A stretch of DNA of 64,000 nt from Cristatella mucedo (Eukaryota > Bryozoa > Phylactolaemata > Cristatellidae), in NCBI GenBank assembly GCA_009760855.2, contig WPIO01000204.1, forward strand, positions 268,501-332,500. Reading direction: 5' to 3'. Positions 1 through 10,691 of the stretch are shown one piece after another (position 1 is the first letter of the stretch; the number at the start of each line of letters is the position of its first letter). The notes under the pieces were generated by a model that was given only the letters and a program-made list of their open reading frames with translations, was not told the DNA's origin and did no database searches. The position numbers and the translations under genes were made by a program.

Positions 1-528
1 AGCCAGAGAATGAAGAGAACATATCGCACTATTACACAACCTTGAAGTCTATGCATTGCTTCACCGGGAGAGAGTGCAGGTCGGCTACAAGTGGTGAGAT
101 GTGGCAGCTGTGACTCTAGCTACCTTAAAGCCTAGTTGCAGAGTTGGCCACCCACTCTACGCACCAGACTGCACACGCCGGCAGACAAGCCAACAGTGAG
201 TTAAAGATGTCGAGATATGATCTCACAAATGCAAGGCCGGTTTAGATGTGATGTTCCCGCCTAAACAAGCAGGATTTTTAGCAATACTGTCTAGGTGAAA
301 GTAGGTAGACTTGACTGTTGAGTTCATGTGGTCGTCTAAGGAAATGTTCTTTGGAACAAGATGCCTAAGTTATGAGCATATTCGACAGGAGATATGCTGG
401 CAGAGCCGATTTAGATTGTTAAACTTTCAAATTTCTGAATCACACTTGTTTAGCTAAAAACTTAGTAGGTTGGTATGATCATCATTTAATTAGAGAAAAT
501 GTGCTGCATTTCTTGTGGGAATGACATA
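1..528 (-). mobile_element. LINE A (CR1/L2-like) fragment, cut by window edge
   Basis: Read on the minus strand, this stretch aligns with bases about 29,540-30,065 of the near full-length LINE A copy. It covers the end of the reverse transcriptase domain and the start of the C-terminal region. Recognisable pieces on the + strand include AACCTTGAAGTC, GCAGGTCGGC and GATATGCTGGCAGAGCC, all repeated in the copies at 7.2, 37.4 and 54.3 kb. No long frame survives and indels are frequent, so it is an old inactive copy. The 3' part would lie to the left of the window. The right boundary is placed where similarity stops after the sequence matching the ATGGCAGCAAATTTTC region. This is family assignment by similarity to other copies in the window. 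Confidence 0.85.
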
Positions 529-1129
529 ACTTTCCGTTTTTGAGATAGCCATCTGACTGCACTAATTTTAATGAAAGTTATAGGTAATTATCTAAGAGGC
601 TGAGACTTTTTCTGCAGCTACAACTAGGTATAACCGGCTTTTAATTAGAATAAAAATTTGAAGACCTAAAAGGAAGTCATATATAAGGGCAACGATGCTT
701 CAACATGCTCAGTATTCTCTGGAATTACTTGACACTACATCTGAGTCATTATGCCTACTCACTGTGGTTTAGCTGCTATCAGAAAAGTTGGATCTATTGG
801 TATGGCCATCCACTTGCTGCTTGAATAAAACCTGTCTGTGTGGGTCATACATGCTCAATATAACAAGGTACACAACTTTTGCTGATTGAACAACCTAAAT
901 TCGCATGAACATGAACGACTGAAAAGTCTTAACGGCTACCACAACTGCTTGCATTTGGTAATACAGAAATCGAACCGAAGACTTTGGCAGTGACGAGTGA
1001 GCATCTTACTTCTTTAGCATTCACAATCACGTCATCAAAAAACAACAGCTTGCCCTGTGCTTTCTGTGCAACCAGCTACCATAGTTGCACTATAACACTG
1101 GGCATACTACCTCTAACATATTAGGCTTG
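529..1129. other. Unassigned AT-rich interval
   Basis: I see no coding frame, RNA gene or recognisable repeat here. Short phrases resemble the 2.5 kb array unit further right (for example a TTTAGCTGCTATC-like piece near 765), but not over enough length to assign it. Confidence 0.4.
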
Positions 1130-1245
1130 TTGACACTATGCTCATAACCATTAACCATTCTATCCGGCTTAAATGAGTACCGAAAGTGCTTAGAAATAGA
1201 ATGAGTTATTTTTGGTACTAAGAGAATGTATTATTATTGCTGTTA
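1130..1245 (+). mobile_element. Degenerate LINE A 3' end
   Basis: The stretch resembles the last ~200 bp of LINE A with several deletions. The order is a TTGACACTATGCTCATAACC piece, then AACCATT, then AAAGTGCTTAGAAATAGA followed by a TATTATTATTGCTGTTA tail. In the intact element the corresponding pieces are GCTGACACTGTGCATG, TAACCA, AAAGCGCCTAGAGAGAGA and the (ATT)n tail. Similarity is weak but the order is right and the tail is in the right place. It could be a coincidence of AT-rich sequence. Confidence 0.5.
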
Positions 1246-2859
1246 ATGGTTACAGCCACCAACATCGGCTGCAGCCAGCAACGCTTACCCTTTTTATACC
1301 CCAGACTTAGGAAGCTTTAGCAGTACAAGTACCCACTGGTGCTCCCTATTTATGAATTACAATAACGTTGGACCTCTGCCCGATGGTATCGAAAATGAAG
1401 CGACTTTTAGAGGATGATGAGACCTACCTGTTTGTGCTTTATCCAGATGGAACTGGTGGCTTTACAATTCATGGTATCTATTAGACATTGTGAAGCTGTT
1501 TGTAGCAGCCATGACTCCAACTTCTGCCAGCTAGGTTCCAACTTCTCGCTATGCTCAACGAATTTCCTTCTATTTTCACAGGAGCACTCCCTTATGTCAA
1601 CCCACTGCACGGAAGCGGCTGCGAGCACGATCGACCCGGCTAGATGTGCCACTCATCGATACGGTTAGCAAATGAACCTGCTGGGTATATCACCCGCAGG
1701 GGGTGTTACCAGCAACACATAAAACTATTCATCTGTTCACCTGCCGAGGTACGTAAGTTACGTGACACCTGGTCACTATACCCATCCGCCGTTGCAGCAG
1801 CAAGCTACTTTGTTAGTACACCTACCTTACACAGGTTGTACCAGCTAGAAATCTGTTTATTAACGCTTAGGATCCAGCTGCTCTGAGAAGCCAAGCTTAG
1901 GCAATGCCTTACAGTTGGGCTATGAAGCTAAAAATTCAGTAAATGCACTGCTCACTCACAATAATTATCTTACTGAAGGTACCTTACAGTAGTGCTAACT
2001 ACCTCACCGGCAATGCTGCTTTCACTGCCGTTCATAAGCAACTAGGTAAACCATCATTTTCGTTTTCAGATTGCACAAGCACCAGGCAGCGAATAAAAAA
2101 TTATTTCTCACTTTTGAAGTGGACAATTGCAACCTGTGATATTCCTATCCATGTAGACGGCGTGCAGTAGGTGGGCCACTTAAAGTAGAGGTTAGCATAT
2201 GAGTAGCTTAAGAGTACCAAGTTTTGATGAGAAAGTGTGGCAAGCTACTCTAGTCTCGTTCGTTGCATGTCTGACAGGCATCATCGCCCAAGTAACACTA
2301 TCGTACACAAGTTGAGGTGGATTTATGCTTACCGTGGCTATGTTAAAGTCATTAGGAGTACGACTGATTAAATACTGGTGACAAATCATAGGTGAACCCA
2401 CAGTGATTGCATACGATTTTGTCTAGATAAGCTGTTGCATTAGCAAATAACCAAAACAACCAACCTTTAATTGTAAGGTATGTTGGTCTTGCTTCCAATG
2501 TTTGCATCTATCTAAACGAACTGGAGCGTAGGACGTACAGTGCCACCCTGCAGAAGTCATGCTATGTGTTGCGTACTGTGAGTAGGTTTCTCAGCCGAGG
2601 CAATCTTTAATATCCATTTGACAACTTAATTGACGTGTTTAGAGTATACTTGTGAGCACTGACTGAGATGATTTTTTATTTCGGCTAATCTGAATGACCC
2701 TACTCATACTAGTCACACACTTGGAAAACTGTTTTTCCTTTGGTAGATGGCACCATGCCATTTTATGTTTCACTAAATCCTGCTCCTAGGAGCACACACA
2801 CAGATCTTACTCAGTCTGCAGTATCTGCCCTTCTGTGCTCCCTAAATAATCAATTATTT
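1246..2859. other. Unassigned interval, no convincing gene
   Basis: Open frames here are all under 90 codons, overlap each other on both strands and show no recognisable domain. A phrase near 1,445-1,475 (AGATGGAACTGGTGGCTTTA) recalls the AGTAGAACCGGTGGCTC landmark of the 2.5 kb array unit, and GCAGCAGCAAGC near 1,795 recalls another. The match does not extend far enough to call a degraded array copy. Confidence 0.35.
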
Positions 2860-3655
2860 GCTAAACCTAAAAGAATTATGACATCAATGCTGTCCGCACA
2901 GCCATATCTTCTTCGTTCCTGTAGCTAAATGCCCCATCAAATTAGTAGTAATTTAAAGAGTACGGCAGCATGACGTTAGCATAAGTGTTTGATGATTTGA
3001 CTTTATACGCCAGCTCTCTTTCCAATTTCATCTAGACGGCCTATGGTGTACCACACACGTGAAGGGAACTTGGTCTACCAAGCTCAAGCTTAAGATAGCA
3101 TAAAATAGATCTAAACTGACTGCCTTGAAGGGCATACACAGACTGCTGGGGATCGTGCCAGTCAAACTTAGCCAGGCCAAGTCTAGCTTTGATGGAAAGA
3201 TTTTTAAAAATTGGTGCACAATCTAAATAATTGCTGTATCGAGCCATCAAAAATCTCCTTAACCGCTTCTAGTTGAATCCATTAAATAAATCCACTACTG
3301 GTGCTAAGCTGATCGCTTCTCTAGTTTCTATAACTGCCAGGTCGAAAAGATCAGAATTCCATCAATGAGAAAGATGCATCCTTTCTGCATTCCCATCCCT
3401 CATTAAATTCAACACAAGACTCATGCTCTCAATTCCTTGAGCTACATCAATAACTAAATTTAAAGAGGCCACGAGTTACCTTATCCTAAAATTATCTCCC
3501 ACTTAATTAAGACTGCTAGTCGTTTAGACCCTAATATGTTTGCCCTACTTCTATGATTCATAGATCTACTGCTGCCTTGCATAACCAGCATATTACTAAT
3601 GTACAAGAATCAGGTCAAGTCCCTGCACCATAAATAAATGTTTTAGCTTGGCCTT
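2860..3655 (+). mobile_element. Old LINE A fragment (endonuclease-RT linker region)
   Basis: This aligns in order with bases about 28,148-28,905 of the near full-length LINE A. Shared landmarks are GACATCAATGCTGTCCG (2,880), a GACGTTAGCATAAG piece matching GACACTAGCTGAC, GACGGCCTATGGTGTACC (3,037; GATGGCCTATGGTTTACC in the reference copy), the CTGCTGCCTTGCATAACC block (3,571) and CAGGTCAAGTCCCTGCACC (3,612). Divergence is much higher than in the array copies and no reading frame survives. In the intact element this stretch joins the endonuclease and reverse transcriptase domains. It is one of the oldest LINE A copies in the window. Confidence 0.8.
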
Positions 3656-4067
3656 TAATCGTGACAGTCTATTGCCGGCTTGATACCAATCCTACAAGGA
3701 GCTTAAGTAGAATCCACGTCAAACACTGCGGCCCTCACCGTCGTCGCCTGTCGGAGAAACAGGAGACAGTGAATGATGAAGAGCTTGTAAGAGGGTCGGC
3801 AAGAACAAGAGTGTTCGGATGAGCTAGCGAGGATATTTCAATGTTCGGATGTATGCATGGGCAGACTGAAACGTTTCACACGTTGCTCTCAAGCTATAGA
3901 AGAACTTGGGTAATCTGCACTAGTGTAAGGCCCTACACAGCACATTCGCAGATGCACCAAAACCAGAGCCTTCGGAAACGCTGCAGCCTTCAGGAAATAA
4001 ACAGCTAGCGAAACTTGGACTATGCAGTATATAAGCCGCTCGAGTTCTGGTGTTTAGGTAGGCTTGC
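3656..4067. other. Unassigned interval
   Basis: No gene or recognised repeat is seen. It has somewhat more CpG than its surroundings (3,725-3,830). A minus-strand open frame of 79 codons overlaps it without recognisable features. Confidence 0.35.
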
Positions 4068-4205
4068 CGAGCTGGTTTTGGTCTAGTGGTTAACATGCTA
4101 GCCCAGACGAAGGTCTGAGTGAGGTCGTGGGCTCGAGCCCGGCGGCAAATGTGAAGCACCTGAATATATTTAATTAATTTCTTCTAGGGCGCTATACAAA
4201 TGGAT
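4068..4205 (+). mobile_element. tRNA-derived SINE, type I
   Basis: The head looks like a tRNA gene. An A-box-like TGGTCTAGTGGTTA lies at 4,079-4,092, and a B-box-like GGGCTCGAGCCC lies about 37 bp further on at 4,129-4,140, the usual internal RNA polymerase III promoter spacing. A tRNA-unrelated body follows and ends with GCGCTATACAAAT at about 4,189. A second copy of the same architecture lies at 41,853-41,990, inside the tandem array. The body does not fold as a canonical tRNA by eye and has the SINE-type tail, so I call it a SINE rather than a tRNA gene. Confidence 0.7.
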
Positions 4206-5127
4206 TCTATTTTGGCGCTTCTTAAGGGTGCGATGGGATATCTTGGCCAAAACGCATCATCGACGCCACCTCTGGCTGCCGAAACTGTGCCTCGTGCCTT
4301 GTCCGTGGGCTGTTAGTAAATACTAGGTAGATGATGATCCTTGAAAGAGGTAGAGCTTGAGAAAGACTAGCACAGCCGATGTAATAGGGCAGCCGGCTTA
4401 ATATGTCTGGTGTGATGACGTGTATGTAGCGTGAGTAGTTACTTATATTGTAGGTATGAGGCAAGACAGACTAACCCGCTGCTAACATTCAAAACCAACA
4501 AAACCGCTGCCGTCCTGCCCGTGGGCACACGTTGGCATCGTTCGGTCCGGATAACCCTGACTAGTATAACTTGACGAGTTACCAAAGAGCGACAAATTGC
4601 TCCATGGTCTTTTCAGCCCCAGACGGGTCTTCAAGGACCAATAAGCGCAGCCTCGGACGACACAATTTGCAAGGGACGGCTTGGCTGCTCGGCTGACGTC
4701 GAATTGCACCCTGCGGATACATGTATAGAAACTTTAGAGCCGGTTGGATGAGCACTATGAATCGGTGGGGAGATAGACTGCTAGCTTTTCAAACCTATGA
4801 TTGATGGAGTCAAAGACGTACGTGAGCCGCATTGAAGGTTAGGTTTCGTCTGCACAGATGCTAGAGCTAGTACAACCATAGGCTGCCGAAGTACGTACCT
4901 CTTAGATACCCGCCGAGCTCGGCGATCGAGGAACGGGTGCTCCTACAAATGGCGCGAGTTATTGTTGAGTGATGCTGCTGCGCATGCGTATTGCCTTGAT
5001 TTTCAATGTTGCCCAGGTACCGCCTAGGGGCGGGCTAGTCTTTACAGACCGGACATCAGGTTTCGTGCGTTACCAAGCTTCAGAAATTGCACCCGATCTG
5101 TCGCATGCAATGCACTTATGTAATATA
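4206..5127. other. Unassigned interval with a 14 bp palindrome
   Basis: No gene is recognised and open frames are under 85 codons. A perfect palindrome CGCCGAGCTCGGCG is at 4,911-4,924. Stretches at 4,490-4,700 and 4,870-5,060 are CpG-richer than the array to the right. Confidence 0.35.
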
Positions 5128-5391
5128 ATTGATCTCCATCTGTAACTCCACAAAGTCATAAAGACCACGTGGGTGTTACGCAGGAGAGTTCTGTTTAGCC
5201 CACCCACAGCCTAAGCGGCTTTTGGTACTCATTCGCAAGCCAACAGACTTCGTCTCGCGCAACAAAGACAAAGAGGGAAGAAAAGCGGAGTCAGGAGAGC
5301 AGTTGAGGTAGTGAGAAGCATGGATGTACCAGCTTAGCACCACTGAAAAGGATGAGCCATAGTCGGCTGTAGGAGAGTAGTTGTCGTTGCA
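5128..5391 (-). mobile_element. LINE B 3'-terminal fragment
   Basis: On the minus strand this matches the last ~270 bp of the LINE B copy at 59.8-61.8 kb. It includes the C-terminal coding end, where the frame reads SPTADYG, SLLRETKSVG and SRLGC before a stop at nearly the same place, and then the GGTCTTTATGACTTTGTGGAG block before the tail. The left side is the element's 3' tail, degenerated from the TACATTACATT type. The copy is truncated at about the same point as the one at 10.7 kb. Confidence 0.85.
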
Positions 5392-6114
5392 CACTGAAAG
5401 TAGTCAGAAATGTGAGTATCTCTCTCATGGACAGTGAGCTCTGGGATTTAAGAAAATTATGCTCGGGGTTCACGGGTTTGACTGCCCCCCTGCCGCACAG
5501 GTTTGTCCGGGTAGTTACGGTGCTCGCTGTGACCGAGGTCTTGGGTCCGAGTCAGTGGCAATCTCGAAGCGCCTAAATAGACGCCAAGTTCTCGTAAGAC
5601 TCTGTGCAAATAAATTATGCTATTCTAGTATTGAGATAGGGGCTACTATAGTGCTCAGGATGCCGCATCCTGATGATATTTTGTCTGTGTAAACAAGTTA
5701 GCAGTTCAAATAAGTTTGATAGTTTCAGCAAGTGGCACTCCTATGTATTGGTTTTTTGTGATCCCAAATGACTGATGAGTACATCCTATTTGAGTTCGTG
5801 CCACTCACCATAAATTAAAATTCAATGATTAAGCAAATTATACTTTGGATATTTATGCTAATTGGTTGTACAATGCTGACAGGCCTATATGTTTGGCTTT
5901 CCCAATTTGTGCCCTTCGTATTTTCAGTACTTGCTTTTTCACCGGATATCACACCGCTCGGTAGGATTAATCATTTCTCAAACAATAGTGTCAGACATTA
6001 CGAAGTAAAATGACCATTAGATAACTAGTTCAACGTTTCCATTGCCTTTTGGTGGTCACTAAGCTGTATCCATTTTTTTTTAAACTTCGGAACAAATATA
6101 TTTGATTCCCTGGC
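5392..6114. other. Unassigned interval left of the tandem array
   Basis: Apart from a possible SINE head at 5,503-5,560, I see no gene or repeat. A 62-codon + frame at 5,825-6,013 begins with a hydrophobic run that could pass for a membrane segment, but it has no upstream context or similarity and is probably chance. Confidence 0.35.
5503..5560 (+). mobile_element. Possible degraded tRNA-like SINE head
   Basis: The segment TGTCCGGGTAGTTACGG resembles an A box. The segment GACCGAGGTCTTGGGTCCGA carries a B-box-like GGGTCCGAGTC about 35 bp downstream. The GAGGTCNTGGGTNCGA phrase is shared with the two SINE types elsewhere in the window. No 3' tail can be defined, so the assignment is tentative. 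Confidence 0.4.
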
Positions 6115-6965
6115 CATTAAAATTGCAAGATCCCATTAGGCTGGCGACTAAATTAAGGCCTGAAAACGCAGTTTACTTTTAATAATAGTAATGATAATGA
6201 TAATACGTCTCTTTTGCTCACTCAGAGAACTGAATCTCTTAAGTGTTGACAGTAATGTTAATCATGCTTATTCTGTTTATTAACTGCTTCTACTGCCCTA
6301 AGGTGCGGTGCCTGCTTGTAGTAATCTCAACTATGGCTTCTGCAGCAGCGTAGAGGGTGAAGGTTCTGAACACCCATTGAAGCTGTTTCCACAAACCCAG
6401 AATCGAATTGTGCAGGAGAGTTTTCTGTCCTTAAGCGGTGATTCCTTGCTCACGCACGAAGCCATAAACACAAGGATAAGCAGTCAGGTGGCTACGTAGG
6501 CCGTAAAAACGCAAAGAAAGAAACTTGATTTATTTTGCAGCATCTATTTGAAAATCGGAAATTCCGGGAGTGCCGAAACATAAGCCAGAAGTACGTTGTA
6601 CGGTTTTGAAGCACATAAGCCGTAAACACATATTTTCAAGTAATTTTATGATAGTTTAAGGAGCAGCCACTCGACTTCAGTCAGACGGGTTAGAGTTGCA
6701 CTTTCTGTCCTGAATGAAAAGTAAATTACATTTATTCAATCTAAAGCGGCGTGAGAATGAAGTGATTTATAGGCGAGTGACATAATGATGCTTAATAGAT
6801 AACACGTTCGCCTTTGCCCTTGACGTTCCAAGGTGGCGGTTTCCAGCAGCCACATGATTGGCCTGCATCTGGTAAGAGGCTCACGATATTTATTCCACCT
6901 CAGACAATTTACGTGCAATACGTGTTGAAAGGTCCGTAATACATTAGGCGAACAACTTATAAATA
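6115..6965 (+). repeat. Array unit 0, left partial copy
   Basis: Similarity to the unit begins near 6,115 (AAGATCCCATTAGGC, against AAGCGATCCCATATGGC elsewhere). It is interrupted by a LINE A tail and resumes at ATCATGCTTATTCTG and GTGCCTGCTTGTAGTAATC. About 1.4 kb of the unit is missing after 6,420. The text then rejoins at TCGGAAATTCCGGGAGTGCC and runs to the next landmark through GTTGCACTTTCTGTCCTGAA (6,692) and GTGCAATACGTG. Confidence 0.75.
6178..6262 (-). mobile_element. LINE A 3' end inside array unit 0
   Basis: An AATAATAGTAATGATAATGA tail is followed by CTCAGAGAACTGAATCTCTT, which is the minus-strand 3' hairpin of LINE A. Only about 85 bp are present. The array sequence continues directly at ATCATGCTTATTCTGTTTAT. 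Confidence 0.7.
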
Positions 6966-7211
6966 CGCCATCTACTGTGGATAATTCTGCACAGAGTGTA
7001 CCTGCGAGATCATGCAAGCAACTGCACTACAGCCACTAAGTACGATCACGCCAGAGTTCACCTGCAAGTGCTACTACATGCAATGTCCCTTTAACTTGTT
7101 CGCCCACTCACGGTGGCATCAACTAGAATGACAGCAACCGCTTGTTATTTGACTGTGCTTAATCAGCAAAATATGTAAAGTGCGGGCTGATAGATCAAGT
7201 TTCACGAGGGC

Positions 7212-8058
7212 TTATAATATAATAATAATGCACTTGATTAAGCACCCTCAGAGAACTCTATCTCTCTAGGCGTTTTACATTTGCTGCAATGGGAAATGCA
7301 ATTGAATGGTGCTTGATAAACAAACAAAACGAATAACGTTATTAGGGGTGACATGCACTCCGTCAGCATGCAAATGTGGTTATTGGCAGCATGCACAGTG
7401 TCAGCACGCATGAGCACATCAAGGACGAATTACAGGGACCGACTAAATGATGTCCTAAACAGGTGTGTTTGTAGGTTCTTTTAAAATGTGGTCAGGTCAG
7501 GGAATGTTCTGACTCAGGTCGGAAGGGAGTTCCAGGCTTTAGGATCATATGAACTAAATGCATGGTCTCTAAAGGATTTGAGGTTTGTAGGAGGTATTTG
7601 TAGACTGTTGGATTCCGAGAAGCGGGTGTTATGATGCTTGGCCTGATGGGGGAGTATATCTGAGAGGTAGGCTGGAGCCAAAGAATGAAGTGACCTAAAC
7701 GTGAGTGACAAAACCTTGAAGTCAATCCGTTGCTTAACTGGTAGCCAGTACAGGTCGGCGAGAATTGGTGTAATGTGGCAGCTGCTAATCTCATGACAGA
7801 CTAGCCTCACTGCAGAGTTTTGCATCAGCTGCAATCGCCTGATCGCACATGCTGGTAAGCCAGTAAGCAGTGAGTTGCTAAAGTCGAGACGGGATGTCAC
7901 GAATGCATGGACTAACTTGGACTTGGTATTCTTATCTAAACAAGCCCGAATTTTAGCAATTTTATGAAACTGAAAGTAGGCAGATTTGGCTGTGGAGCTG
8001 CTACTGTCGTAACGAGTAAAAGGAGGTTGCTTTGGAATATGACACCTAGATTTCGAAC
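7212..8058 (-). mobile_element. LINE A, 5'-truncated, minus strand
   Basis: The 3' end is at the left (AATAATAATGCACTTGATTA, then the CCTCAGAGAACTC hairpin). The body matches the other copies through the 3' UTR (GGGGTGACATGCACTCCGTC) and into the C-terminal coding region. A 128-codon minus-strand frame at 7,514-7,900 still reads the element's C-terminus, including CNSLLTG-like [50 protein letters not shown] and KAWNSLPT. It is truncated on the 5' side near the GGAATATGACACC motif, close to where the copy at 54.3 kb also ends. The array resumes at its right. Confidence 0.92.
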
Positions 8059-8788
8059 TTTTATTTCGGCTTTAGTCAAATATATACTTTTTATACGAAA
8101 AGGTTTGGCAAACAGGTGAGGGAAGTTATTGCAGCTTCTTCTGCCAACAAATAATTGCTGCTGTTCAATTAGGTGGAACTATCTTGTTTTCTTTCCTATA
8201 TGAAGCATGTTTCAACAATATTTTCGTCACTACAGTGCTGCTGCTTTGGGCACAACTGATTCTTGCTTACTGACTATCAACTCCTATTTAGCTGCAGCTA
8301 CCAAGAATCGGCCTGCTTTTGCACATCGAGGCGTCAAGCACAACGATGAATACCTATTGACAAAGCAACCCCCAGTGGCTTTTCTCATAAGTTTAAATTC
8401 TTTTTTACGCTGTGTTTGCCCGCCTGACTAACCTTTGCTATTTGGAGCAACCCACTTTAACTGTAGCAAGCGAGGTTGAAAATGTTTCCTATGTTTAGTA
8501 ACTGTCTCGACAGCCATTAGATGTTATGCCTGCTTGTAATAACCTTTAATGTGGGTTATGCAACAGTCATAGTCTAATGGCTCTGAACATTCTGTGTGGC
8601 TGCTTGCATTAACCTTGAAGGAGCTTGGGTTACCCATATAAGCCTGCATCTGTTTGTACAACTGGTGGCTGCTCATTAAACACTACCAAGTTTGACAGAT
8701 CCAGAAAAGGTTGGTCAAGCTTTTCTGGCTTACTTTAGGTTATTGCGGGTGCTGTGGTTGCTGGCAAAAAGGAATACGATTTATTGCT

Positions 8789-9633
8789 TAATAATAATAA
8801 AAATATTAATAGTAAAATGCTTGACAAAGCAACCTCAGATAACTCAATCTCTTTCTAGGCACTGTACATTTGTTGCAAAGGAAGGAAGATCGGAAGGTTA
8901 GTGGTATCATGCGTGATAAAAAAAATGCTAATAGCATGGTTAGGTGTGACATGTCTAGGGTCAGCATGCAAGTGTGGTTAGTGGCAATATGCACAATGTC
9001 AGCATGTATGAGCACATACATGACGAATCGTAAAGACCCACTAAATGCTGTCATAAATAGGTGCGTTTTGATTTTTTCAGATTTCGTCACACCAGGGAAT
9101 GTCGTGATCGAAGTCGGGAGTGGGCTCCATGCTTTGAGAACTTACAAACTAAAGGCACTACTTCTAAAGGAGTTGAGGTATATACAAGATAAAGGTAACC
9201 AGTTAGACTAGAAAGAGCGTATGGCAGTACCTAGTTGGACAGTAGATCTGATATGTAGGCAGGAAGCAAAGAATGAAGGGGCCTAAAGTGAGCGACTAAA
9301 CCTTGAAGTCGACGCATTGCTTGACTGATAGCCATTGCAGGTCGTCAAATGGGTGAGCCGTGATGGCACACTAGGTAAGGCGGTTGCTTTCACGGCCTCG
9401 GTCCCGAGGTCGTGGGTTCGATTCATGCGGTGGGTGATCCCTTATCGACGCTGCAAGCGGTGGTGATAGCCGCAAAGGCTCTTCTGTCGCTATAGAAAAA
9501 GAGGCTGATTAATCAGCTGGAGTTATTTACTTATTAAGAAGTGGTGTGATGCGGCAACTGCGACTCTCAAGAAAGACATGCCAAGCTGCAGAGTTTTGCA
9601 AAATTTGTAAGCACCCGATAGACAGGCCGGTGT
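8789..9633 (-). mobile_element. LINE A, 5'-truncated, split by a SINE
   Basis: The minus-strand copy starts with an AATAATAATAAAAATATTAA tail and CTCAGATAACTCAATCTCTT. It continues through GGTTAGGTGTGACATG and the C-terminal coding region. A type II SINE sits at 9,345-9,536 between GCAGGTCG and AGAAGTGGTG, which are contiguous in other copies. The coding remnant is broken. The 5' junction is marked by a 12 bp motif repeated almost three times. Confidence 0.9.
9345..9536 (+). mobile_element. tRNA-derived SINE, type II (in LINE A)
   Basis: A box-like TGGCACACTAGGTAAGG is at 9,364-9,380 and a perfect GGTTCGATTC B box is at 9,415-9,424. The tRNA-unrelated body includes GGTGATAGCCGCAAAGGCTC and TCTGTCGCTATAGAAAAA, then TTAATCAGCT and an AT-rich end. 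A nearly identical element is at 54,351-54,538, also within a LINE A copy but at a different site. The host LINE sequence continues on both sides, which proves insertion. Confidence 0.88.
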
Positions 9634-9665
9634 TCTCTGTTATGTTCTCTGTTATGTTCTCTGTG
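9631..9665 (+). repeat. 12 bp tandem repeat, ~2.8 copies
   Basis: TGTTCTCTGTTA is repeated at 9,631, 9,643 and (partly) 9,655. It lies exactly at the join between the 5' end of the LINE A copy and the array. Confidence 0.85.
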
Positions 9666-10691
9666 GCTACAAATTTCATGACTCGCCAATATTGCTCAAC
9701 TCTAGAATGAGGCTTACTCTTCCAGAGTGCACTAGCTAGTTTGTACGACTCTCAGTGAGCCAGTCAGCACGTATTTATTTGCTAGTTAGTTTGCTAGCCC
9801 TGCATGCCGTTGAAGATAACCGATCGACTATTTGACCTGCAATTTGACCGCCTGCTGATCAAACGCTTCAAAACCAGCTTTAATTTTATCTCAGCACAGA
9901 ACGCTTATTTTTAAAGTACGGATGATTGAGTGCTCCTGACCACTAATCCTTTAAGTAGCCCTAAGTTTCTTTGTGATTTTTAGCCATTTTGGAACATAAC
10001 TTTACCTTGTGTTTTTATTTTAGCCTAAGCAGGCTAGTATGCTGTTTTGAAACTGCTAAATTCTTGAACTACAGAGAGCCGTTAAAAACAAGAATAGAGG
10101 TTGAGTTATTTTACATGGGTATACAAAAGGCACAGAACCAGTGATGCGTTTTCTTCATCTTTGTAAATAACGGTAAGTCAGAGAGTGCATTGACGTACTC
10201 AGGAGCACATTTGACGGTAAAGGGGAGTATTAGTCGTAAACAAATGGTCTCTAGAGAATACTCGGTTTTTTGAACGTACAGCTTATTGAATCGAGTTAAT
10301 AGGGTTATAGGTGCACTTTCTGTCCTATACTGGGAGCAATTTTTATTGGATGGCTAAGGCAACGAGCGAACAAAGTAACCTAAGAGTTAGTGAACTAAAT
10401 TTTAAATATTAATTCGACGTTGCTAGATTTATAGCACTTTCGCATTTGGGTGTGGCATATCTATATGACACTTGTGTACAGCAAGCCTCTCAGCCAAGAA
10501 CTAGGAAGCTGGTTTTAATATTAGTTCGTAATCGATATCAGTTCAATCGTTCATATTTTGTGAAACAAAGTACTTCTGTACATGCCATCTACCATGGCCC
10601 CTGCTACGGAGTGTGTAACAGTGAAATAAAGCATACCAGTGCTCTGGAGCCAATAGGTACGATCGCGCTTTAGCTCACCTACAGGTAGAGC

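Larger units (their letters stand above)
6966..10583 (+). repeat. Array unit 1 (two LINE A insertions)
   Basis: The unit starts at CCATCTACTGTGG and runs to about 7,211. LINE A then intervenes to 8,058. The second quarter follows (CAACAATATTTTCGTCACTA, 8,214; AAGAATCGGCCTGCTTTT, 8,304). A further LINE A carrying a SINE occupies 8,789-9,633. The unit rejoins about 900 bp later in consensus terms, at CATGACTCGCCAATATTGCT (9,679). It therefore lacks the segment holding the CTCAGCTATGGCTGC landmark. Without the insertions it is about 1.9 kb. Confidence 0.88.

Noticed and set aside
4068-4145. A tRNA gene at 4.08 kb
   Set aside because: It has tRNA-like promoter boxes but no complete cloverleaf by eye, and a matching copy with the same non-tRNA body occurs at 41.87 kb.
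5825-6013. A 62-codon putative membrane peptide
   Set aside because: It is isolated, short, AT-rich and without similarity or regulatory context; chance hydrophobic frames are common in such DNA.
9360-9430. A functional tRNA gene
   Set aside because: A and B boxes are present, but the acceptor stem cannot be closed, the body continues for 100 bp of tRNA-unrelated sequence, and a second copy sits in another LINE.
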